A stretch of DNA of 5,760 bases. It comes from SIG480 sp045595365. GTDB lineage: Bacteria > Bacillota > Clostridia > Oscillospirales > JAAYXM01. Under the pieces are notes generated by a model. The model searched no databases, was not told where the DNA came from, and saw nothing but the letters and a program-made list of their open reading frames with translations. The position numbers and the translations under genes were made by a program. Numbering within the stretch: the stretch's first letter is position 1; each line of letters begins with the position of its first letter. The stretch is taken from assembly GCA_045595365.1 (NCBI GenBank), contig JAZOAI010000022.1, positions 1 to 5,760 of the forward strand, in the 5' to 3' direction. Positions 1 through 5,625 of this stretch are shown here, piece by piece.

Positions 1-140
1 CTCGCTCCCGCGAGGCTAGGAAACCTCCCCTTTCTCGCTGCGGCTCGGTCACGGTTTGGCTCTGACAATCCACTGGATTGTCATTCACTACCAAACCGAC
101 ATTCGCCCTTCGGGCTCACTACCCTCCGCAGCGCATCGCC
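1..140. repeat. Nested inverted-repeat element, cloverleaf-like, non-coding
   Basis: This GC-rich intergenic stretch is built from perfect complementary arms. The outer arms are CGCTGCGG (36-43) and CCGCAGCG (126-133). The middle arms are CGGTTTGG (52-59) and CCAAACCG (91-98). A 9-bp hairpin with an ACT loop lies inside the middle arms (63-71 with 75-83). A GCCC/GGGC hairpin (105-108 with 112-115) lies between the middle and outer arms, and a small CTCGC/GCGAG hairpin sits at 1-14. The octamer TCACTACC occurs twice (85-92 and 116-123), each copy running into or just ahead of a closing arm. Together these can form a branched structure on either strand. No credible gene is present: short open stretches lack a start with a ribosome site. 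It looks like a dispersed intergenic repeat or mobile non-autonomous element, or a structured RNA. Copy number cannot be seen from one window, and the left limit may lie outside it. Confidence 0.55.
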
Positions 141-148
141 AGAAATTA

Positions 149-184
149 AAAAAACACGTGATTTTATAAAATCACGTGTTTTTT
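149..184 (-). terminator. Intrinsic terminator of the feo operon (perfect palindrome)
   Basis: A 36-base perfect palindrome is centred between 166 and 167. Each 18-base arm has an A6 or T6 end, a CACGTG block and an AT-rich inner part. Read on the minus strand it forms a hairpin followed by a run of seven U, about 40 bases after the last feo-operon stop. Because it is symmetrical with A/T runs on both sides it could also stop transcription entering from the left on the plus strand. Confidence 0.8.
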
Positions 185-224
185 ATCCTTAACAGTGCTT
201 CATATGAGTTTCCTTTTTTTATTC

Positions 225-359
225 CTATTTGCATTTGTTGCAGGATGTGCAGTCTCCGCAGCATCCTCTGCCCTTTTTCTTTCGGTTTTTGATAATGGCA
301 ATCGCAACTGCTACGCAAATCAAGATCACTGCGATTACTAAAATGTCATAAACCGTCAT
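225..359 (-). CDS. FeoB-associated Cys-rich membrane protein, 44 aa
   Basis: This is a small membrane protein of the FeoB-associated Cys-rich family (the Pfam family FeoB_associated, as I recall it), which sits directly after feoB in many Firmicutes. Seen here: a short N-terminus, one hydrophobic helix at about residues 5-23, a basic stretch (KNRKKKGR, 24-31), then a Cys-rich tail with C33, C34, C37, C40 and C43. A sixth Cys, C15, is inside the helix. By the positive-inside rule the Cys tail should face the cytoplasm. I chose the ATG at 359 because it overlaps the feoB stop by four bases (ATGA) and has AGGGAG nine bases upstream. A longer in-frame ORF reaching 416 would overlap feoB by 61 bases and add residues atypical of the family. 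The role is unproven; metal handling or an accessory role to FeoB is the usual guess. It is the last gene before the terminator. Confidence 0.9.
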   Translation of the reverse strand: MTVYDILVIAVILICVAVAIAIIKNRKKKGRGCCGDCTSCNKCK

Positions 360-2365
360 ACAATCGCGCTCCCTATCACAAACACAAGGTACGCCACGAC
401 CCATGCGACTGCGCACTGCAGAATGACTACGCCGATTGTTGCAAGTGTGCTGCGAAGCTCTCGTCTAAGCGTTGCCACCGCGGCGACGCAGGGGGTGTAG
501 AGCAGGGTGAACACAAGAAAGCTTATTGCAGAAATGGGTGTAAAAAGCGAAGAAAGAGCAACATCGAGGTTTGCTGTGCCTGTTCCCAGCAAAACGGAGA
601 GGGTTGAAACAACCGCCTCTTTTGCCGAAAACCCTGAAATAAGCGAGGTTGCAACTCGCCAGTCGTCAAACCCGAGCGGGCGCAATATCGGCGCTATTGC
701 CTGCCCTATAAGCGCGAGAAGGCTGTCTGCGCTGTCTGCAACGACATTCAGGCGAGTGTCGAAGGTCTGGAGGAACCAGATTATGATTGTTGCAAAGAAG
801 ATTATCGTGAATGCGCGCTCAATAAAATCTCTTGCCTTTTCCCAAAGAAGGAGTGCAACGCTTTTGGGCGAGGGCATTCTGTAATTCGGAAGCTCCATAA
901 CAAACGGAACGGGGTTCCCACGGAAAGCCGTCTTTTTAAGAACAACAGCCAGAAGCGCCGCAAGAACGATTCCGAATATGTAGAGGGCCGTCATCACAAG
1001 CGCGCTGTGGCCCGGGAAAAACGCCGCCGCAAACACCGCATAAATCGGAATTTTTGCGGAACAGCTCATATATGGTGTCAGGAGAATTGTCATTTTTCTG
1101 TCGCGGTCTGAGGAGACTGTCCTTGTCGACATAATGGCAGGGACTGTACATCCGAAGCCTATGAGCATCGGAACAAAGCTTTTCCCCGAAAGCCCGATTT
1201 TGCGAAGCGGCCTATCCATAAAGAAAGCAACTCGCGCCATATATCCCGTATCCTCAAGAATCGAGAGGAAGAAAAACAGCGTAACGATAATGGGAAGGAA
1301 TGACAAAACACTACCAACGCCTGCAAAGATTCCGTCTATAACGAGGCTGTGGATTACGGGGTTTATTCCGTAGTTCTCAAGAAACACATCGGTAAGCGCC
1401 GTTATGTAATCAATCCCCGCGCCCATAAGGTCGGAAAGGAAGGTTCCGATTACGCCGAAGGTGAGCCAGAACACAAGAATCATAATCCCGATAAAAACGG
1501 GCATTGCGGTATACTTTCCCGTAAGAAGCTTATCAAGCTTTACGGAGCGAAGCCGCTCCTTGCTCTCAGAGCCCTTGACAACGGACTGCGCAACTACCTT
1601 TTCAATAAAAGTATAACGCATATCAGCAATCGCAGCGTTTCTGTCAAGGCCTCCCTCTTCTTCCATTTCAACTATACAGTGTTCTATGAGTTCTTCTTCG
1701 TTTCCGCGAAGCTCAAGACGGGATTTGAGGTCATCATCCCCCTCAATGAGCTTAACCGTACAAAACCTCGGCGGAATCCCGATTCGCTCAGCATGGTCTT
1801 CTATAACGTGGGCTACGGCGTGAATGCAGCGGTGAACCGGAGACGAAGATGAGCAGAAGTCATACACGCGCGGAGTCTCACGAAGCCGCGCGGTGAGAAC
1901 CGCTTGTCTTACAAGCTCCGAAACCCCTTCTCCTTTTGCAGCACTTATCGGCACAACGGGGATTCCGAGCGCATCGCTCATTTTTTTAACGTCGATCGTG
2001 CCGTTGTTTGCGCGGACTTCATCCATCATATTGAGTGCGAGAATCATAGGAACCCGAAGCTCCAAGAGCTGCAAGGTGAGATATAGATTTCTCTCTATAT
2101 TCGTTGCATCCACTATGTTTATAATAGCGTCAGGCTTCTGATTCAGTATAAAATCGCGCGCAACGATTTCTTCCTGAGTATAAGGGCGAAGCGAATATAT
2201 GCCCGGAAGATCAACAACCGTGCAGTTTTTCTGTCCACGTATTTCTCCGCTTTTCTGGTCAACCGTGACTCCCGGAAAGTTGCCGACGTGCTGATTTGAC
2301 CCCGTAAGGGCGTTGAAAAGCGTTGTTTTTCCTGAGTTCTGATTACCTGCAAGAGCGAAAATCAT
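356..2365 (-). CDS. feoB: Ferrous iron transport protein B (FeoB), 669 aa
   Basis: This is the inner-membrane Fe2+ importer with an N-terminal GTPase domain. The G motifs are all present: G1 GNQNSGKTT (7-15), switch I region with GNFPGVTVD (28-36), G3 DLPG (52-55), G4 NMMD (112-115) and G5 SAAKG (141-145). A helical cytosolic linker runs to about 285. The polytopic membrane part follows from about 287, with the conserved core stretches GFGCTVPAIMSTRT (403-416) and TPYMSCSAKIPIY (430-442) of the first Gate half, and YTPCVA (623-628) of the second half. C406, C435 and C626 are the core cysteines. At 669 residues it is shorter than E. coli FeoB (about 773) but normal for Firmicutes. The start ATG overlaps the feoA stop (ATGA), with AAAGGAAGGA nine bases upstream, and its own stop overlaps the next start in the same way. 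No frameshift or missing GTPase motif is seen. Confidence 0.98.
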   Translation of the reverse strand: MIFALAGNQNSGKTTLFNALTGSNQHVGNFPGVTVDQKSGEIRGQKNCTVVDLPGIYSLRPYTQEEIVARDFILNQKPDAIINIVDATNIERNLYLTLQLLELRVPMILALNMMDEVRANNGTIDVKKMSDALGIPVVPISAAKGEGVSELVRQAVLTARLRETPRVYDFCSSSSPVHRCIHAVAHVIEDHAERIGIPPRFCTVKLIEGDDDLKSRLELRGNEEELIEHCIVEMEEEGGLDRNAAIADMRYTFIEKVVAQSVVKGSESKERLRSVKLDKLLTGKYTAMPVFIGIMILVFWLTFGVIGTFLSDLMGAGIDYITALTDVFLENYGINPVIHSLVIDGIFAGVGSVLSFLPIIVTLFFFLSILEDTGYMARVAFFMDRPLRKIGLSGKSFVPMLIGFGCTVPAIMSTRTVSSDRDRKMTILLTPYMSCSAKIPIYAVFAAAFFPGHSALVMTALYIFGIVLAALLAVVLKKTAFRGNPVPFVMELPNYRMPSPKSVALLLWEKARDFIERAFTIIFFATIIIWFLQTFDTRLNVVADSADSLLALIGQAIAPILRPLGFDDWRVATSLISGFSAKEAVVSTLSVLLGTGTANLDVALSSLFTPISAISFLVFTLLYTPCVAAVATLRRELRSTLATIGVVILQCAVAWVVAYLVFVIGSAIV

Positions 2366-2598
2366 TTTGCCGCATCCTTCCTTTCTATCTCTATTTTTGC
2401 GGCATCCTCTGCACGCAGAGTGAGCTCATATCCGCGAACGTGAATTTCTATCGGGTCGCCCATCGGCGCAACCTTCACGAGCGTGACCTGCGTTTTGGGG
2501 ATGAGCCCCATATCGAGAAGCCGGCACCGAAGCGGCCCTTCGCCACCGACAGCCGTAATCACTGCACTTTCGCCAATTTTGAGTTTATCAAGCGTCAT
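2362..2598 (-). CDS. feoA: Ferrous iron transport protein A (FeoA), 78 aa
   Basis: This is a small cytosolic SH3-like protein that works with FeoB in Fe2+ uptake. The whole family pattern is visible: LDKLKIGESAVI near the N-terminus, then RLLDMGLIP (28-36), VAPMGDPIEI, and VRGYELTLR near the C-terminus. The length fits the usual 75-80 residues. I chose the ATG at 2598, giving MTLDKLKIG. The ORF can be extended seven codons to a TTG at 2617-2619, but that extension contains the AAAGGGA ribosome site and has no good site of its own. The stop overlaps the feoB start by four bases, so translation is probably coupled. The gene begins 28 bases after the GNAT stop and just downstream of a promoter that overlaps the GNAT 3' end. 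I could not recognise a clear Fur or DtxR operator. Confidence 0.94.
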   Translation of the reverse strand: MTLDKLKIGESAVITAVGGEGPLRCRLLDMGLIPKTQVTLVKVAPMGDPIEIHVRGYELTLRAEDAAKIEIERKDAAK

Positions 2599-2609
2599 AT
2601 TTTGTTTAT

Positions 2610-2616
2610 TCCCTTT
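2610..2616 (-). promoter_or_regulatory. feoA ribosome binding site (sets the start)
   Basis: AAAGGGA on the minus strand ends 11 bases before the ATG at 2598, a slightly long but workable spacing. It lies inside the possible TTG-started extension of feoA and so argues for the ATG as the real start. Confidence 0.6.
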
Positions 2617-2626
2617 CAAAAAATCT

Positions 2627-3172
2627 TCATCTTATAAGGCTGTAATATACGGTGTCAATCCCGGCGCCTCTGTCGTTTTCTATTCGCGCAAATTCGCTAA
2701 ATCCGAATTTGCCAAGTATTTTTATGTGTGCGAAATTTGTCGACCAGGTTCGGGTAAATATACTTCTTTCGGGATAGAGTGTGTTAAAAAGATGGTCGTA
2801 CATCCTGCCCGTCAGACCTCTGCCCCTTGCGGCAGAAGAAAGCATAAGCGTTGAGAGATATATATTCGGAAGGTACTCTTCCGGAATTTTATCCGACACC
2901 ATATTTTCTCTGAAAGAAACAAATCCAAGAAGCTCATCACCCGAAATTGCCGCCAAAATCTCCTGTTTCATCATTTCTCCGTGATACAGCTCGATTCCGC
3001 ACTCTGCGCAAACCGTTTTCTCCGATTTTAAATTACTCTGCACCGTGGAGCTTCGCTGAGACAGCGGCGGGACAAAATCATCATCACAAAGCTTCATAAG
3101 TTTGAGTATCTCTGCGCTGAAAGCTTCCTTTTTTTCTTCGTTAAGAATGATAAACTCTATGCTTCTTTCCAT
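2627..3172 (-). CDS. GNAT-family N-acetyltransferase, 181 aa, substrate unknown
   Basis: This is a probable cytosolic acetyl-CoA-dependent acyltransferase of the GNAT fold. The N-terminal half (1-75) is variable and contains a CAEC pair (C55, C58) followed by ELYHGEMM. The core starts with EILAAISGDELLGFVSF (71-87), which gives the beta hairpin leading into motif A. Motif A is YLSTLMLSSAARGRGLTGRM (105-124): the pyrophosphate-binding loop is R116-G-R-G119-L-T-G122, slightly off the strict RxxGxG/A pattern. The C-terminal part is also typical: NFAHIKILGKFGF (146-158) with paired strands to the end (IDTVYYSLI). The start ATG at 3172 has GGGAG eight bases upstream. It lies 24 bases after the ceramidase-like gene and 28 before feoA, so it is probably cotranscribed with at least the former. 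The family is too broad for a substrate to be assigned. Confidence 0.88.
   Translation of the reverse strand: MERSIEFIILNEEKKEAFSAEILKLMKLCDDDFVPPLSQRSSTVQSNLKSEKTVCAECGIELYHGEMMKQEILAAISGDELLGFVSFRENMVSDKIPEEYLPNIYLSTLMLSSAARGRGLTGRMYDHLFNTLYPERSIFTRTWSTNFAHIKILGKFGFSEFARIENDRGAGIDTVYYSLIR
2631..2658 (-). promoter_or_regulatory. Likely sigma-70 promoter of the feo operon
   Basis: On the minus strand there is a perfect -35 TTGACA (2653-2658), a 16-base spacer and a -10 TATAAG (2631-2636; five of six consensus bases). It overlaps the last codons and extends almost to the stop of the GNAT gene. Transcription would start near 2624, leaving a leader of about 26 bases that holds the feoA ribosome site. 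The -10 lies inside the 8-base palindrome CTTATAAG (2631-2638), which may be chance. The feo genes would thus have their own promoter in addition to any read-through from upstream. Iron control would be expected for feo, but no metal-regulator box is obvious. Confidence 0.6.
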
Positions 3173-3196
3173 TTTTGATTCTCCCTGAAACAGGAA

Positions 3197-4531
3197 TTAA
3201 AGAGATGCTAAAAGCTCTGTCATTCCCTCAACAATGATGTCATCTCCGCCCGGTTTGAGTTCCGAACTTCTTGCCTCATAGCCTCCCTCTTCATACGCAG
3301 ATCTCGTCGGAATATATCCGCCTGCAGAGTTTGTGAGGCAAGTCAGAACCGTTGCCTCAAAGGGTGATTTTTCGCATATGCGATTCCCGATCTCCGTAAA
3401 TGCCTCGCCGCCGATACCTGCAAAAACAAAGTCTCCGAGCTTTATTGCAGAAAGGAAGAACGGATAAGACACAGGCCCGTCTTTTAACCTTATAATTCTC
3501 TCAGCCTCCGCAACAACCGTAGTGAGTTCCATTTCCTTGTATGGAAGTTCACTTGCGTGGCCTGCGTGGTAGAGGTCATGAATTTTCTTTGCCTCATCGA
3601 GTCTGTCGTTCTCCTGATGTGAGGGAAGGTCGACACGCTTTGAAGCGTAACTTAACTTATCAACCTTGAGCTCCTCTGTGATAGAGTATACCGAAAGAAC
3701 TGCACCTGCAATAATTCTGCCCATATGCTCCGCGTGCTTTATGCTTCTCGGAACGCTGTCAAAATCTATCTTTGAGATTGCGCTCTCGCCCGGAGTGGGA
3801 TTTACGTTAACGTGGTTAACATCTCCCTGAGCTCCGAGAAGGAACATGCACTTTGTATTCGGGATAGCACTCTCAAGGATTGAGCAGACGTATCCGATGT
3901 AGTCGTTGCTTATGTACTCGCCGCCGACAGAGTCAGCGTGTGTTCCAAAGTTTACAAGAACGATATCCTCGCCTCCGTCTCTCGTAATCTTTATAATCTT
4001 TACGGTTTCGTTCGGAGTGCCGAGGGGGTGGTCAATGTTCTCATTCTTTACACCCGGATTTGTTGCAACCGAGCCGTCCTTCATGCGGTAGCGCCTTACA
4101 AATGAAATATTCTTCGCCTGAGTCTCAGCGGTGCCGAACTCTGCTTCCTTCAAATCTGCGATGGCGTAAATCGCAGCATCGCGGACAGTCATGCACAGAA
4201 ACTCATCGTATGCTTCTGTGCTGTGTCTGTCAGATGCAAAGTCTTTTCCGACAATCGGGCCGGTATGAGTGTGTGAACAGTTGATAAAAATTGCATCCTT
4301 GTCAATGCCTGTTGCTTCGTTGATGGCAACCTTGAACATATCGTAATACGGCTGGTCAAGAACGCAAACATCAACGGTTATTAAAACTGCTTTTTTCTCA
4401 CCGTCATCAAACGCAACTGCTCTTATGTAAAGGTCGTCAAGAACTCCCTTGACGTCTCGCGGCTCATAATAGCCTGAGATTGGCGTTCCGTAGTGCGGTG
4501 TCATGCAAAGTTTTGCAAATCCTGCTTTCAT
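3197..4531 (-). CDS. Neutral/alkaline ceramidase-fold protein, 444 aa, substrate unknown
   Basis: This protein belongs to the alkaline/neutral ceramidase N-terminal-domain family (Ceramidase_alk), zinc amidases in their characterised members. Visible motifs in family order: an N-terminal AGFAKLCMTPHYGTPISGY start (compare AG..k.diTP..g..l.Gy); CSHTHTGP (85-92); NFGTHAD (194-200); GAQGDVN (233-239); GGEAF (374-378); GGYIPT (404-409); YEEGGYE (413-419). By comparison with Pseudomonas ceramidase, likely zinc ligands are a His of 87/89, H198, E376 and Y406. The family's GDVSPN block, which carries the proposed serine nucleophile, reads GDVNHV here, so ceramide hydrolysis is doubtful. There is no signal peptide or membrane segment, so it should be cytosolic, unlike secreted ceramidases. 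It is also shorter than those (over 600 residues), lacking their C-terminal domain. The ATG at 4531 has AGAGGAAG eight bases upstream. It starts 21 bases after the FliB-like gene. Confidence 0.86.
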   Translation of the reverse strand: MKAGFAKLCMTPHYGTPISGYYEPRDVKGVLDDLYIRAVAFDDGEKKAVLITVDVCVLDQPYYDMFKVAINEATGIDKDAIFINCSHTHTGPIVGKDFASDRHSTEAYDEFLCMTVRDAAIYAIADLKEAEFGTAETQAKNISFVRRYRMKDGSVATNPGVKNENIDHPLGTPNETVKIIKITRDGGEDIVLVNFGTHADSVGGEYISNDYIGYVCSILESAIPNTKCMFLLGAQGDVNHVNVNPTPGESAISKIDFDSVPRSIKHAEHMGRIIAGAVLSVYSITEELKVDKLSYASKRVDLPSHQENDRLDEAKKIHDLYHAGHASELPYKEMELTTVVAEAERIIRLKDGPVSYPFFLSAIKLGDFVFAGIGGEAFTEIGNRICEKSPFEATVLTCLTNSAGGYIPTRSAYEEGGYEARSSELKPGGDDIIVEGMTELLASL

Positions 4532-4552
4532 AGTAAAAACTTCCTCTCTTGT

Positions 4553-5488
4553 TTATGAAATTACTGTCTGTTTTGCATACATATAATAACATATCTTTGT
4601 TCTTTTTTCAACGAGTATTTTATGATATCTCAACAAAAACGCCTCTATTTTTTTGATATTTTCTTCACTATATTCAATCTCGGAAGAATACATCCTCACA
4701 ACATCAAAGATTTCTTCAAGGCTCTCACAGGCTGAAGCCATCGCCCCCAGAACCCACAGGCTGAGAAGAGCAAAGCCAACGCCGCGCTCAAAGTGTCGGA
4801 ATATAAAATAGCAGGCAAGCTGTTCAAAGAAAACCTGCAAGTCTTCTCGCTCAAACACAGCTTCAGAGGCTGTATTTTTAAGCTTTTCGAGTTCTTTTTC
4901 CCAAGCCTCATCAAGCCTCTCAAGCGACATATAAAAATGATAAAGCTCTTCATTTGAAAACTCAAATTTCAGGCCGTATTTTTCCGAAAGTCTCTTAAGC
5001 CTTTCAAGGACCGTAATCTCTCTGTTCTGCAAAATATCAAAAACTTCCGCGCGTTCTGTGAAAAAGGCGTCATTTTCGGCCTCGGGAGGCAATGGAATTG
5101 AGAACTTTACCTTTTCCGTAAGGATAATTCTCGCCGCTTCCTCACAGCAAAGCCCGAGCCCCGTTTCGGTGAAGTCCTCATAAAAGTTAGAAAACCTCGG
5201 GTGCAGGTGACAGATATCGCATATCGCACCGTCTCCAAGCCTCAGGATTATATCGCAAAGCCCGCTCGGCTTAAGGAACGGGCACCTTCCATCCTCTTTC
5301 AGGACAAAATGCGGCGTCTCTCCCTCGATGCTTTCTCTTATCGTTTCGCCAAGCTCACCGCCGAGAGAATTGTATAACTCCATTGTATCTTCGTCGATAT
5401 CAATTTCCCAGCCTATGCAACAATTGTGTCGGCACTTATCGGCAATGCATTTGAATTTTTTATAGTAATTCGGAAAAACTTCTTTCAT
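4553..5488 (-). CDS. FliB-like lysine-N-methylase homologue, Cys-cluster protein, 311 aa
   Basis: This resembles the family annotated as flagellin lysine-N-methylase (FliB), which methylates lysine side chains of flagellin in Salmonella; Salmonella FliB is reported to depend on an Fe-S cluster. The diagnostic N-terminal cysteines are all visible: C14, C19, C23 and C24 (FKCIADKCRHNCCIGWEI), then C69 and C78 (GRCPFL...GLCDI), C90 and C93 with HLHPRF (ICDICHLHPRF), and C114-C115 (GLCCEEAARI). After about residue 130 it becomes a mainly helical, charged region with a hydrophobic patch at about 235-252 and no further Cys cluster. At 311 residues it is shorter than Salmonella FliB (about 400), mainly in the C-terminal part. 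The ATG at 5488 has AGAGG nine bases upstream. No flagellar gene is in view, so the methylation target is open and flagellin is only a family-based guess. It heads the run of minus-strand genes. Confidence 0.85.
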   Translation of the reverse strand: MKEVFPNYYKKFKCIADKCRHNCCIGWEIDIDEDTMELYNSLGGELGETIRESIEGETPHFVLKEDGRCPFLKPSGLCDIILRLGDGAICDICHLHPRFSNFYEDFTETGLGLCCEEAARIILTEKVKFSIPLPPEAENDAFFTERAEVFDILQNREITVLERLKRLSEKYGLKFEFSNEELYHFYMSLERLDEAWEKELEKLKNTASEAVFEREDLQVFFEQLACYFIFRHFERGVGFALLSLWVLGAMASACESLEEIFDVVRMYSSEIEYSEENIKKIEAFLLRYHKILVEKRTKICYYMYAKQTVIS

Positions 5489-5537
5489 AAATTAATACCT
5501 CTTACCCTCAAAACAAGAGAGCCCTGCCAATTATTTT

Positions 5538-5577
5538 TCAATACATCGAAAATCATCTTCCGACAATCTTTATTATA
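5538..5577 (-). promoter_or_regulatory. Weak promoter candidates upstream of the FliB-like gene
   Basis: The 137-base gap between the IS30 transposase stop and the FliB-like gene must hold the promoter of that gene unless the IS supplies it. Two candidates are visible on the minus strand. One is a perfect -10 TATAAT at 5572-5577 with no good -35 (ATGCAT at 17 bases). The other is TTGTCG (5561-5566), 17 bases, TATTGA (5538-5543). Neither is strong by itself. Nothing else in 5489-5625 is recognisable except the ribosome site of the FliB-like gene. Confidence 0.25.
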
Positions 5578-5625
5578 AGGAAAAGACGGTTTAGATGCAT
5601 TTCAGCCTCCCTTGCCATAGGCTCG

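Noticed and set aside
1..110. Open stretch on the minus strand through the repeat element (reads like NDNPVDCQSQTVTEPQRE).
   Set aside because: It has no good start or ribosome site, in-frame stops lie just upstream, and its composition is set by the inverted repeats. I treat it as non-coding.
360..416. N-terminal extension of the Cys-rich small protein up to 416.
   Set aside because: It overlaps feoB coding sequence, is unlike the family, and the ATG at 359 has a better ribosome site and the ATGA coupling seen at the feoA-feoB junction.
507..1852. Plus-strand open frames of 79 to 167 codons across feoB.
   Set aside because: They run antisense to the conserved feoB sequence, show no recognisable domain, and are explained as shadows of a long conserved gene.
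2599..2619. TTG-started seven-codon extension of feoA.
   Set aside because: The extension contains the AAAGGGA ribosome site for the ATG at 2598 and has no site of its own.
2590..2660. Fur or DtxR operator in front of feoA.
   Set aside because: I looked for a 19-base Fur-type inverted repeat around the promoter and saw only the short CTTATAAG palindrome, which is too little to call.
4156..4176. 7-bp inverted repeat CTGCGAT/ATCGCAG within the ceramidase-like gene.
   Set aside because: It falls in an Ala/Ile-rich coding stretch, has no U-run, and is readily explained by codon use.
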